Part shown: positions 35,133-43,982 of the stretch, one piece after another
Layout of the letters: each line of letters opens with the position of its first letter
Numbering within the stretch: the stretch's first letter is position 1
NCBI RefSeq assembly: GCF_003287875.1
Contig: NZ_QMKK01000045.1
Coordinates: 1 to 64,000 of the forward strand
DNA from: Martinezella tropici
GTDB taxonomy: Bacteria > Pseudomonadota > Alphaproteobacteria > Rhizobiales > Rhizobiaceae
Direction of reading: 5' to 3'
Length of the DNA stretch: 64,000 bases
Translations under genes and position numbers: made by a program
The notes under the pieces: generated by a model
Told to the model about the DNA's origin: nothing
Database searches by the model: none
Seen by the model: the letters and a program-made list of their open reading frames with translations, nothing else

Positions 35133-36985
35133 GGATGCCCAAGATAAACAGATCCGCCGCACAGGACGAGCCACTGATGGTTCCCATCCTCTCTGGCTAT
35201 CGGCGTACGGAATATATCGCCTGTGCCACGATATGGTTTGCGGCACTCGTTTATCTTTGGTGGTGGTGGCTCCTGCCGGCTCACCATGTCGATCCGCTCG
35301 GATCCATTCTGATCACCACCGTTCTGGCATGGACAACCCTTCTTCCGGTCTATTTCGTCGCCGTATTCTATCGTGCGCGGAAGCCAAACGGGCCGTTACG
35401 CCTGCCGGCAGGCAGCCGGGTGGCGATGGTTGTGACAAAGGCACCGTCGGAACCGTTCGATGTCGTTGCCCGCACCCTGGAAGCCATGCTGGCACAGGAG
35501 GTGCCGCACGATACCTGGCTGGCCGACGAGGATCCCTCACCTGCGACGATCGGCTGGTGCCGCAGGCATGGCGTTCAATTGTCCACCCGCGAGGGGCGGG
35601 AGGATTATCACCGCAAGACATGGCCGCGCCGCACACGCTGCAAGGAAGGAAATCTCGCCTTCTTCTATGACCATTACGGCTATGAACGTTATGACTTTGT
35701 CGTCCAGCTCGATGCCGATCACGTGCCGAGCCAGGACTATCTTTACCAGATGCTGCGCCCGTTCGCCGATCCTGCGATCGGTTACGTATCCGCGCCCAGC
35801 ATCTGCGACAGCAATGCTCGCGAGAGCTGGTCCGCGCGTGGACGCCTTTATGCCGAAGCAAGCATGCATGGATCGCTGCAGGCCGGCTTCAACAACGGCC
35901 TGGCGCCGCTCTGCATCGGCTCACACTATGCCGTCCGCACTGCAGCTCTGAAAGATATCGGCGGCCTCGGGCCTGAACTCGCCGAGGATCATTCGACGAC
36001 GCTCATGATGAATGCACATGGTTGGCGCGGCGTTCATGCCATCGATGCCATTGCCCATGGTGATGGTCCACGTACCTTTACCGATCTCATCACGCAGGAA
36101 TTCCAGTGGTCGCGCAGCCTGATGATGATCTTGCTGCAGTATTCGCCCAAATTGCTTCCCTGCCTCCCCCCTCGGCTGAGGCTGCAATTCCTGTTCTCGC
36201 AGCTCTGGTACCCGCTGTTTTCGCTGTTCATGGCGCTGATGTTCGCGCTGCCGATATTAGCACTCGCGGGAGGACGGAACTTTGTCAATGTGTCCTATCC
36301 CGATTTCCTGCTGCATTTCCTGCCGCAATCGTTCCTGCTGATCGCGTTTGCCTATCGCTGGCGCCGTACCGGCACGTTCAGGCCGGTGGATGCCAAGATT
36401 CTCAGCTGGGAAGTCACGCTGTTTCTGTTTGCGCGCTGGCCATGGGCGCTTGCCGGCACAATTGCAGCAATACGGGATTGGACGACCGGATCTTTCGTCG
36501 ATTTCCGCGTCACCCCGAAAGGCACGTCCAATGTCGATCCACTGCCCTTCCGCGTGCTTGCGCCTTATGCACTTCTGTCTCTCGTCTCCATCGTACCTGT
36601 CCTGATGGTTCGCGATGCGGGAGAAACGAGCGGCTTCTATATCTTCGCAACCATGAATGCGGCGATCTACACGCTGCTGCTATCGGTGATCATTCTGAAG
36701 CATGCGCAGGAGAATACCATCTCCATGAGCAGCCGCTTCTATCGTCCCGCCGTTGCAAGCGCAATGCTCGTTCTCGTCGCCCTGCCGGGGCTTGCAGCCA
36801 GGGAGCGCGGTGCCGAAGGAGTACTGTCGCTGACGTGGAGCACGAGCGGCTATGCCCTTTTCGTGGAGCGCTCGTCGGTGGCGGGGGCGGGCGTCAGCGG
36901 ACGCAAGCTGCATCGGATCATGTTCGATCCGCATTGGCATGATGCCAACGCAATGACGGAAGTTCCCAGCAGGAGGGGCGCATAG
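35129..36985 (+). CDS. Membrane glycosyltransferase family 2, polysaccharide synthase-like
   Basis: A 618-residue processive-type glycosyltransferase. Two N-terminal transmembrane helices (about 27-80) are followed by a cytoplasmic GT-A domain: A-D-E-D, Q-L-D-A-D-H (DxD, about residue 195), E-D-H-S-T (about 288) and Q-E-F-Q-W-S-R (a variant of the QxxRW motif, about 324). Four or more helices follow. This is the architecture of cellulose/hyaluronan synthase-like enzymes, which polymerise and export a glycan across the inner membrane. The start overlaps galE by 4 bp (ATGA). Confidence 0.85.
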   Translation: MRMPKINRSAAQDEPLMVPILSGYRRTEYIACATIWFAALVYLWWWWLLPAHHVDPLGSILITTVLAWTTLLPVYFVAVFYRARKPNGPLRLPAGSRVAMVVTKAPSEPFDVVARTLEAMLAQEVPHDTWLADEDPSPATIGWCRRHGVQLSTREGREDYHRKTWPRRTRCKEGNLAFFYDHYGYERYDFVVQLDADHVPSQDYLYQMLRPFADPAIGYVSAPSICDSNARESWSARGRLYAEASMHGSLQAGFNNGLAPLCIGSHYAVRTAALKDIGGLGPELAEDHSTTLMMNAHGWRGVHAIDAIAHGDGPRTFTDLITQEFQWSRSLMMILLQYSPKLLPCLPPRLRLQFLFSQLWYPLFSLFMALMFALPILALAGGRNFVNVSYPDFLLHFLPQSFLLIAFAYRWRRTGTFRPVDAKILSWEVTLFLFARWPWALAGTIAAIRDWTTGSFVDFRVTPKGTSNVDPLPFRVLAPYALLSLVSIVPVLMVRDAGETSGFYIFATMNAAIYTLLLSVIILKHAQENTISMSSRFYRPAVASAMLVLVALPGLAARERGAEGVLSLTWSTSGYALFVERSSVAGAGVSGRKLHRIMFDPHWHDANAMTEVPSRRGA

Positions 36986-36997
36986 GCGCAACAAACC

Positions 36998-38416
36998 ATG
37001 AAGATAGCTGTTGTCGGAACGGGATATGTGGGTTTGGTCAGCGGCGCCTGCTTCGCCGAGTGGGGCCACACCGTCGTTTGCGTGGACAAGGATCCGCCCA
37101 AAATTGCCGGTCTCCGCCAGGGCAGAATGCCGATTTACGAGCCGCACCTCGACGAAATGGTCGAACGAAACTGTGCGTCGGGACGGCTTGATTTCACCTG
37201 CAACCTCGCTCGGGCGGTCAAGGAAGCGGCTATCGTCTTTATCGCCGTCGGCACTCCGCCTCGCACCGATCGGGGGGAACCCGATCTTTCCAGCCTCTAC
37301 CGCACGGCGAGCGACCTTGCGCCGTTGATAGCCGACGACACGGTTGTCGTCGTCAAATCGACCGTGCCCGTCGGCACCGGCGACATGGTGCAGAAGATCA
37401 TCGGGGCGACACGCAAGCCGGGCACGTTTTCCGTGGCCTCCAACCCGGAATTCCTGTGCGAAGGCGTTGCGGTACGCAATTCGCTCGCGCCGGACCGTGT
37501 CGTAATCGGGGTAGACGACGAGCGTGCCTATAAGCGCCTGCTGGAACTCTACGCCGACCCGATGGATCTCCAGGACATACCGCTTGTGGTGACGGCGCGG
37601 CGAACTGCGGAATTGATCAAATATGCGGCCAACGCATTTCTGGCGACGAAGATAACCTTCATCAACGAGCTTGCCGATCTTTGTGAACGTCTGGGCAGCG
37701 ATGTCGAGGAACTGGCACTCGGGATAGGATTGGACAAGCGCATAGGCACGACCTTCCTGACGGCAGGTCCCGGCTTCGGCGGATCCTGTTTTCCAGGGGA
37801 TACGCTCGCTCTTCTGCGAACCGCACAGGACCATGGGGTCGCGCTGCGCGTCATCGAAGAAACCGTTGCGGCGAATGACGCCCGCAAGCGGCGCATGGCG
37901 CTCAGGGTCGTCGAAGCGCTTGGCGGCAATATGGACGGCCTGACCGTCGCCGTTCTCGGCCTCACATGCAGGCCCGACACGGACGACATGCGCGAAGCCC
38001 CCTCGGTCCCGCTGATCGAAGCGCTCCAGCGCTTTGGCGGCCATATTCGAGCTTATGATCCAATGGGCATCGAGAATGCCGCGAAGATCCTCGATGACGT
38101 GGTGTTTTGCGACGATCCTTATGACTGCGCGCGCAATGCCGATGCAGCGGTCGTCATGACGGAATGGGCAATCATCAAGAACCTCGATCTGATCCAGCTC
38201 AAGGCGAATATGCGCCAGCCCATCCTGGTGGATCTCAGAAACGCCTTTCGCAGGGACGCCGCCGCACAGCTCGGATTCCGTATTTCGACCATCGGAAATT
38301 CGGCCAGCACAAAGGGCGATGTCCGAAGCATGGCGAGACAGAGGAACAAATCCCTAGGGACCGCCAAGGTCATACCAATTGCTATGGGGGAGAAAGACAA
38401 TGGCATCATCATATAA
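36998..38416 (+). CDS. ugd: UDP-glucose 6-dehydrogenase family
   Basis: A 472-residue UDP-glucose/GDP-mannose dehydrogenase that would make UDP-glucuronate, the substrate of the uxs product. It has the N-terminal V-V-G-T-G-Y-V-G-L-V, S-T-V-P-V-G-T-G and N-P-E-F-L-C-E-G segments, and the catalytic Cys264 in F-G-G-S-C-F-P. The residue three after the Cys is Gly267, where the family has a conserved Lys (S-C-F-P-K-D-T); the codon is GGG. The later G-L-T-C-R-P-D-T-D-D-M motif has Cys-Arg in place of the usual Phe-Lys. It is either specialised or weakened. It is 12 bp after the GT2 gene. Confidence 0.83.
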   Translation: MKIAVVGTGYVGLVSGACFAEWGHTVVCVDKDPPKIAGLRQGRMPIYEPHLDEMVERNCASGRLDFTCNLARAVKEAAIVFIAVGTPPRTDRGEPDLSSLYRTASDLAPLIADDTVVVVKSTVPVGTGDMVQKIIGATRKPGTFSVASNPEFLCEGVAVRNSLAPDRVVIGVDDERAYKRLLELYADPMDLQDIPLVVTARRTAELIKYAANAFLATKITFINELADLCERLGSDVEELALGIGLDKRIGTTFLTAGPGFGGSCFPGDTLALLRTAQDHGVALRVIEETVAANDARKRRMALRVVEALGGNMDGLTVAVLGLTCRPDTDDMREAPSVPLIEALQRFGGHIRAYDPMGIENAAKILDDVVFCDDPYDCARNADAAVVMTEWAIIKNLDLIQLKANMRQPILVDLRNAFRRDAAAQLGFRISTIGNSASTKGDVRSMARQRNKSLGTAKVIPIAMGEKDNGIII

Positions 38417-38969
38417 CAAGCCGAGCCCTCTGGTCCGCGCAAGCGCGGCGACGCTTGCCGCCGTCATCATCCTCGGATCTGTCGCGTCAAGCAGCGCGGC
38501 GGCCGCGGGCAAGGACCTCAAATTGCCGGTCGACGCTCGCCCCATGACGGCGTTCGAACTTTACCAACTCTATCGCGACAAGAGCTGGCAATGGCCGGAT
38601 GGCGCCGGGCAGATGCAGGACGCAAATCGTCGTTTCGCTGCCTGGGTCGACGGCAAGGAAGGCAAATCCTGGGCCGAAGGCCGTTGGAGCGTAAGCGATG
38701 CCGGCCGCATGTGCTTTGAAGCGACCTGGTACGCGGCGAATGGCAAATTCCCGGCCAAGACCTGCTTTCTGCACCGCATTCTCAATGAAACCGTATACCA
38801 GAAGCGCGAGCCCGGTGGGACATGGTTCATATTTCGCCATGCCGCGGCCAAAGACGCCGACGAGGCGAAAAAGCTGATCGCCAGCGATCTGGTTACTGAA
38901 CGACTGAGCATCGTGAAAGCCACCTTGAACACGAGCAAGGCCGAACTGAAGAAGGAGGCAGTCCAATGA
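38400..38969 (+). CDS. Exported DUF995 protein 1
   Basis: A 189-residue exported protein with an N-terminal hydrophobic segment (A-A-T-L-A-A-V-I-I-L-G-S-V-A) and Ala-rich cleavage region. The body fits DUF995: F-E-L-Y-Q-L-Y-R-D-K-S-W-Q-W, then E-G-R-W-S-V-S and M-C-F-E-A-T-W, then T-C-F-L-H-R and W-F-I-F-R-H. The ATG at 38400 overlaps the end of ugd by 17 bp and has GGGGGAG upstream. The function of DUF995 is unknown. Its place in this operon implies a role in the polymer at the cell envelope. Confidence 0.75.
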   Translation: MASSYNKPSPLVRASAATLAAVIILGSVASSSAAAAGKDLKLPVDARPMTAFELYQLYRDKSWQWPDGAGQMQDANRRFAAWVDGKEGKSWAEGRWSVSDAGRMCFEATWYAANGKFPAKTCFLHRILNETVYQKREPGGTWFIFRHAAAKDADEAKKLIASDLVTERLSIVKATLNTSKAELKKEAVQ

Positions 38970-39910
38970 AAACGGCATTCAAGTTTACCGCAGCCGTCGT
39001 TTGCTTCGCAGGTTTGTCCGGAGCGATCTACGCCGCCAACAATGGTCTCGAAACGGCGGGCGGCAGTCAGAACATGTTCCATGACAAGAGGCCGATCATC
39101 ACACCGCAATCGCTGCCATCGGGCGCATACGATCCGAACGGCGATTTCTCGAATGACCCCAATCCCAAGATCGAGCATCTTTTCCTTCCCTGGGAAGATG
39201 TGGATCTGGCAACACTTGGGGTCGCCGACAGCTATGCGCGCCAGCGCGGCCGCTCGCTGCTGATCACAGTCGAGCCCTGGTCCTGGGCACGCAACTGGCG
39301 CGTCACGCCGGACGATCTTTTCCAGGGGATCGTGGATGGGCACTACGATGCGAACATGGCATCGATATGCTCGGCCGCCGCCAAGCTAAAGCAGCCCGTT
39401 ACCATTCGCTGGGCCCAGGAAATGGATGAAAAGAACGGGCAGTTCACCTGGGCCTACTGGAACCCGGCGCAATATGTGAAGGCGTATAAGCACGCCATCG
39501 ATGTCTGCCGCCGCCATCTTCCGTCCGCCAAATACATGTGGTCGCCGATGGGCAAGGAAGGGCTTGAAGCCTATTATCCGGGAGATCAATATGTCGATGT
39601 CGTAGGCCTCTCGGTCTTCGGCTACCAGCCTTTCGACCAGCGCATGCTTGGACGCGACTCGACCTTCGTCGAGGCGACCAAACCAGGCTATGACCGCGTC
39701 AAAGCTTTCGGAAAGCCGATCGTGATCGCGGAGCTGGGCTACCAGGGAAATGAAGCCTATGTCCATGCCTGGGCCGAGGAAGCCGCCAAACCGCATGACG
39801 AGTTCAAGAATATCGTTGGAGTGGTGTATTTCGACGATCGCGAGACCTACCCGTGGCCTCATGGTCTTGGACGGCCGGACTGGCGTGTTGTCAGCCCTCT
39901 GTTGAACTGA
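38966..39910 (+). CDS. Exported GH26-like glycoside hydrolase
   Basis: A 314-residue secreted glycanase with a Sec signal (A-A-V-V-C-F-A-G-L-S-G-A-I-Y-A). It shows the GH26-type TIM barrel features: L-L-I-T-V-E-P-W-S-W, I-R-W-A-Q-E152-M-D with the probable acid/base Glu, and I-V-I-A-E256-L-G-Y-Q-G with the probable nucleophile. The family cleaves beta-mannans or mixed beta-glucans. In this operon it may trim or release the polymer made by the GT2 synthase. Its ATG overlaps the DUF995 stop (ATGA). Confidence 0.78.
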   Translation: MKTAFKFTAAVVCFAGLSGAIYAANNGLETAGGSQNMFHDKRPIITPQSLPSGAYDPNGDFSNDPNPKIEHLFLPWEDVDLATLGVADSYARQRGRSLLITVEPWSWARNWRVTPDDLFQGIVDGHYDANMASICSAAAKLKQPVTIRWAQEMDEKNGQFTWAYWNPAQYVKAYKHAIDVCRRHLPSAKYMWSPMGKEGLEAYYPGDQYVDVVGLSVFGYQPFDQRMLGRDSTFVEATKPGYDRVKAFGKPIVIAELGYQGNEAYVHAWAEEAAKPHDEFKNIVGVVYFDDRETYPWPHGLGRPDWRVVSPLLN

Positions 39911-39935
39911 AACAACAACAAGAATGGAGGCGAAG

Positions 39936-40436
39936 ATGTCTCTTGCAAGGTTCTTTATATCAGGTGTAGCCCTATCGATGTTGCTGTTGGGTGGATCGGC
40001 ACATGCTGCGAGCCGGCAGCATGCCGATTGGATAATCGAGCGCTCTGCCATTCAGGCAACATCGATAAGCGCCTCGGACGTGCGGAGCCTTTACGGCGGC
40101 CGGTCGTGGATTTGGAAAGATGGTGCCGGCTATTTTTCGGCCAAGCAAGGCAGCTTCATGGCCTGGTCGCATACCGGCGCCGAGAAAACTTATGCCAAAG
40201 GCACCTGGTATGCGACCTTCAACGGCAAGTTATGCATGAAGGCGCGTTGGCAGAGCAAGAAATACGACGTGGAAAAGACGTCCTGCTTTTTGCATCGCGA
40301 GAAAGACGGCATCATCTACCAGAAGCGTCTACCGGACGGAAAGTGGTATGTATTTCGTCACGATCCGCCGAGACATGACGACGAGGCAATGAAACTGCGC
40401 AAAAGCAACTATGTCAGCCGGCACTTACCTAGCTAA
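39936..40436 (+). CDS. Exported DUF995 protein 2
   Basis: A 166-residue exported protein starting at the ATG at 39936 (GGAGG five nt upstream). It has a Sec signal (V-A-L-S-M-L-L-L-G-G-S-A-H-A) and the DUF995 body: V-R-S-L-Y-G-G-R-S-W-I-W-K, A-K-G-T-W-Y-A-T-F, L-C-M-K-A-R-W and W-Y-V-F-R-H. It is related to the first DUF995 protein, with the GH26-like gene between them, and is probably the last gene of the operon. Confidence 0.75.
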   Translation: MSLARFFISGVALSMLLLGGSAHAASRQHADWIIERSAIQATSISASDVRSLYGGRSWIWKDGAGYFSAKQGSFMAWSHTGAEKTYAKGTWYATFNGKLCMKARWQSKKYDVEKTSCFLHREKDGIIYQKRLPDGKWYVFRHDPPRHDDEAMKLRKSNYVSRHLPS

Positions 40437-40551
40437 CCGGATGCAGAGAAGATGTCGAGCACGCGGGATCGATCGACTATGACGACACCATCAATTGAGA
40501 CATTCGGGACCGTTCTGGCAATGGGATCAATTGCCAGACGGTTTCAACTGT

Positions 40552-40857
40552 TCAACGATTGTAGCAATGCGAGGTGCGTCCAAAGCCGCTCGGCGTGCAG
40601 ATATAGGGTGCGCCCTTGAAATACTCGTCGGCCGAAACCGTTGTCCTCTTGCGGATCTGACCAGTCCCATAAAAGTACATGTTGCTTTCGCTTTTCTTCA
40701 TGTACAGGTCGATGGTCTTGTATTTATATTTATCCAAGGTTGCGGAAACCGCGTTTTCTGCAGGATAGGCAAGAAAAAGGGTGCACAAGCAAACAGAAGT
40801 CAAGCTTGATACAAGACGAGAAAGATAAAACTTCGGCTCAATTGGGTTTACTACCAT
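40552..40857 (-). CDS. Small exported Cys-containing hypothetical protein
   Basis: A 101-residue protein from the ATG at 40857 (GGAAG seven nt upstream) with a signal peptide (V-C-L-C-T-L-F-L-A-Y-P-A) and a C-terminus reading G-A-P-Y-I-C-T-P-S-G-F-G-R-T-S-H-C, whose two Cys could form a disulfide. I recall similar short secreted proteins in rhizobia with no known function. It is convergent with the polysaccharide operon. Confidence 0.6.
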   Translation of the reverse strand: MVVNPIEPKFYLSRLVSSLTSVCLCTLFLAYPAENAVSATLDKYKYKTIDLYMKKSESNMYFYGTGQIRKRTTVSADEYFKGAPYICTPSGFGRTSHCYNR

Positions 40858-41358
40858 TTGCTTACTTCCATGTCCTCTATGTTTCGTTTCTACATCCATT
40901 CAAATTATTTCGATCTCTCGATAAAACTCTTGAAACTATTAGAGAATAATGTTTAAGTAACCGTTACGAGTATTGAAGTAAGGTTTGCGGCAATGCGACC
41001 CTCTCGGGTATCAGTTTTGCGTTCCTTGCGATGGCCGCCGGAGATCATCACCCGGGCAGTTTGGCCTTCTGCCAAGCTGCTCGTCGCGCTGTCGAACAGA
41101 ACTGTCCGCCTCATCAAAGATGAGGACGCAACCTGTCGTGCGTTTATCCCTCTCTCTTCCTGTTACAATACGGAAACAGATTCGTTCCGGCATGAAAAGT
41201 TGGAAATCAGGCTGGATCTCACGAGAAGGCGGCTAATCCACAAACAAATGTGGTTTTAATATGATCAACTGGTGTTGGGGCCAGCTGCAGAATTTTCAAG
41301 AGGCGCGCTGCAGCCGCGGCAAGTACAACACGCCATGTAGTGTCGAGGGATCGCTACA
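40858..41358. other. Intergenic region upstream of the AraC-type regulator
   Basis: A stretch of 501 bp, AT-rich near 40900-40980, consistent with divergent promoters. A frame at 40993-41259 has no recognisable domain or ribosome site. No repeats or RNA genes were recognised. Confidence 0.35.
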
Positions 41359-42486
41359 ATGATGTGGGGCAAAGCAGATATTTCGTTTGAACAGCCCAAG
41401 GCTGTCGAGCGCCGGCGCTGGCCGCGCTCACCTCAGGCACCGCTTTACAGCGAGCTTCCCGAAACAACGGAGCTGGCGTCGCTGCCGTTTTCAACGGAGG
41501 AGCTGCGCCCCGATCGACAATTTGCAGCCTGGCAGGAACGCATGGCTCCGCTGGTCGATATGCGGCTGCAGAACCAAGCAAAAGCGTGCGAGCCGTTCGC
41601 GGTTAAGCAGGTCGTATGGAACCTCGAAGGAGTCTTGCTCATTCAACAGGACACTCCGGCATTCAGTTTCGAACGCTCCCCCGAAAAGGTGCGCTTCAGC
41701 TCGATAGATCATTGGCAGATCACCTTCCTGCGCACTGGAAAGACATGGACGAGCGTTAACGGCAAGGTTGTCGAAAACGAGCCCGGCATGATGGAAATCC
41801 GAATGCTGGGCTGCCCCTTTTACGGACGAACCTCGCCGGCGCAATCCACGACGCTGATCCTGCCATGCGATCTGTTTGCCGCCTATGGCGGACTGCCGAG
41901 CGCCAGCAGCAATATTGTCCTTGGAGGCCCGCGCGTCTCGTTACTTTCGAGCTACATGGATTTCCTCGAAGTCAATCTCCTTCGCTTGACCAGAGATGAT
42001 CTTCCAGGCGTCAGGAACCAGCTTCGCGAGATGGTGTTCCATACGATCTCTCCCTTGGTCCACAGCGAGATCGACGGCGAGATATCGCAAAGCGGTTTGA
42101 TGACCCGGGCAAGGCACTTCATTCAGAACAACCTGGGCTCCGCAGAATTGACGCCGGAAACCGTGAGCCGCGAATTGGCGATCTCGCGGACGCGCCTTTA
42201 CGAGCTCTTTCAGACCTCGAGCGGAGTGCTCAACTACATAAGAAGAAGACGGCTTCTGGCCGCGCGCGCCGCACTCAACGATCCCGCCGATGGCCGGAAA
42301 ATCGGCGAAATCGCCAGCCAGTTCTGTTTCGAGTCCGCCGCCAACTTCTGCCGGGCTTTCACCCATGAGTTCGGCTATAACCCAAGCGAAGTGCGCAGGC
42401 ATTCGCGCGATTTCAAGACGGAAGCGCCATCGCGCACGGCTATGGTCTCAAGCTTCGATAACTGGCTCGGTACGCTTGGTCTTTGA
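41359..42486 (+). CDS. AraC family regulator, CuxR-like
   Basis: A 375-residue regulator with a large N-terminal ligand domain and a C-terminal AraC double helix-turn-helix (about 255-355: S-R-E-L-A-I-S-R-T-R-L-Y-E-L-F and F-E-S-A-A-N-F-C-R-A-F-T-H-E-F-G). The N-terminus contains R19-R-W-P-R23, an RxxxR motif of the kind used for c-di-GMP binding in PilZ domains and, as I recall, in the Sinorhizobium AraC-like activator CuxR, which controls a uxs-uxe polysaccharide operon. Its location about 0.9 kb after the same kind of operon supports the comparison. c-di-GMP binding is inferred. Confidence 0.75.
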   Translation: MMWGKADISFEQPKAVERRRWPRSPQAPLYSELPETTELASLPFSTEELRPDRQFAAWQERMAPLVDMRLQNQAKACEPFAVKQVVWNLEGVLLIQQDTPAFSFERSPEKVRFSSIDHWQITFLRTGKTWTSVNGKVVENEPGMMEIRMLGCPFYGRTSPAQSTTLILPCDLFAAYGGLPSASSNIVLGGPRVSLLSSYMDFLEVNLLRLTRDDLPGVRNQLREMVFHTISPLVHSEIDGEISQSGLMTRARHFIQNNLGSAELTPETVSRELAISRTRLYELFQTSSGVLNYIRRRRLLAARAALNDPADGRKIGEIASQFCFESAANFCRAFTHEFGYNPSEVRRHSRDFKTEAPSRTAMVSSFDNWLGTLGL

Positions 42487-42715
42487 CGATAAAGACCGAC
42501 AGCGACGTCGCAATGTCCTGCCTTGCAAAGCCAGGAGCCTGTTTGATATCGTCGCCAAGCGTGATATGTTCCGTATTTGTTCGACCCGCTGCGATTTACG
42601 GCGGCGCTGAACGCCGGAGTATGACGTCGAAAACTGCGTGCGGTTTTCAGACCACATCATCCACACAACGTCATTTCAGCGCGGCCTGATTCCAGCGCGG
42701 ATTATCGAGACGATA

Positions 42716-43813
42716 ATGAACGATATGAGCTCGACGCCGGTCCGCAAAATCATCCATGTGGACATGGATGCCTTCTACGCGTCGGTCGAACAGCGTGACA
42801 ATCCCGAACTGCGCGGCAAGCCGCTAGCGGTCGGTGGGTCCGCGGCGCGCGGCGTTGTGGCGGCGGCAAGCTATGAGGCCCGCGCCTTCGGCGTTCGCTC
42901 GGCCATGCCATCGGTGACGGCGAAGCGCAAATGCCCGGATCTGATTTTCGTGCCGCCGCGCTTCGACGTCTACAAGGCCGTGTCGCAGCAGATCCGCGAG
43001 ATCTTCGCCGAATATACGCCGCTGATCGAGCCGCTCTCGCTCGACGAGGCGTATCTCGACGTCACCGAAAACCTCAAGGGCATGGAGATTGCCACCGAAG
43101 TCGCGCTGGAAATCCGGGGCAGGATCAAGCAGGTCACCGGGCTCAATGCTTCCGCCGGCATCTCCTACAACAAGTTTCTCGCCAAGATGGCAAGCGATCT
43201 GAACAAGCCCAACGGCCAGGCGGTGATCACGCCGAAGAACGGGCCAGCCTTTGTCGAGGCGCTGCCCGTCGGCAAATTCCACGGCGTGGGGCCGGCGACC
43301 GCCGAACGCATGCGCAAATACGGCATCGAAACCGGGCTCGATCTGAAAGCGAAGTCCCTCGCCTTCCTGCAGGAGCATTTCGGAAAGTCCGGATCGTATT
43401 TCTACGGGATCGCCCGGGGCATCGACGAACGCCAGGTGAGGCCCGACCGGATCCGCAAATCCGTCGGCGCAGAGGATACGTTTCCCGAGGATATCGACGA
43501 TCTCGATCTGGCTACGGCGGAATTGCGGCCGCTTGCAGAGAAGGTCTGGCACTACTGCGAGGCAAGCGGCATCAGCGGCAAGACGGTGACTGTGAAGATC
43601 AAATACTCTGATTTCATGCAGGCCACGCGCAGTCGGACCATCCCTGTTCCGGTCGCGGGCTTGAGCGAGATCCTCGAAGCGGCATCTGCACTTCTGGCGA
43701 CCGTCCATCCGTTCAGGCGGCCGGTTCGGCTGCTCGGCGTCACGCTTTCATCCCTGACGAACGAAGAAACCGACGATAGCCGCGCACAGCCCCAGCTCGA
43801 TCTCGGCATTTAA
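42716..43813 (+). CDS. dinB: DNA polymerase IV
   Basis: A 365-residue Y-family polymerase for translesion synthesis. It has the catalytic H-V-D-M-D-A-F-Y-A-S-V-E and S-L-D-E-A-Y-L-D-V-T motifs, the thumb segment G-V-G-P-A-T-A-E-R-M, and the little finger domain. The C-terminal Q-P-Q-L-D-L-G-I resembles a beta-clamp-binding tail. The start at the ATG at 42716 has a weak GAGA upstream; the ATG at 42725 is an alternative. It is monocistronic and may be an additional dinB copy. Confidence 0.9.
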   Translation: MNDMSSTPVRKIIHVDMDAFYASVEQRDNPELRGKPLAVGGSAARGVVAAASYEARAFGVRSAMPSVTAKRKCPDLIFVPPRFDVYKAVSQQIREIFAEYTPLIEPLSLDEAYLDVTENLKGMEIATEVALEIRGRIKQVTGLNASAGISYNKFLAKMASDLNKPNGQAVITPKNGPAFVEALPVGKFHGVGPATAERMRKYGIETGLDLKAKSLAFLQEHFGKSGSYFYGIARGIDERQVRPDRIRKSVGAEDTFPEDIDDLDLATAELRPLAEKVWHYCEASGISGKTVTVKIKYSDFMQATRSRTIPVPVAGLSEILEAASALLATVHPFRRPVRLLGVTLSSLTNEETDDSRAQPQLDLGI

Positions 43814-43982
43814 TTGCCGGTCATGGTGGCGACACGGCGAACCCAGGCCTGCCTTGGTCCGCGCGTGCCGAATCTGTAGAAATATGACTAAATTCCTCTT
43901 GTTTTTGACCGGCCGGCAAGGCTATACCGCCGCGGATGTTTTCAACCGTCCCTCTCTGGCCGCAACGATCAGGATATTTTTC

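Noticed and set aside
40993..41259. An 88-codon open frame before the CuxR-like gene
   Set aside because: Composition is unlike protein, no family is seen and no ribosome site is present; the region looks regulatory.
42478..42497. GGTCTTT/AAAGACC hairpin at the end of the CuxR-like gene as terminator
   Set aside because: The stem is short, contains the stop codon and has no T-run after it.
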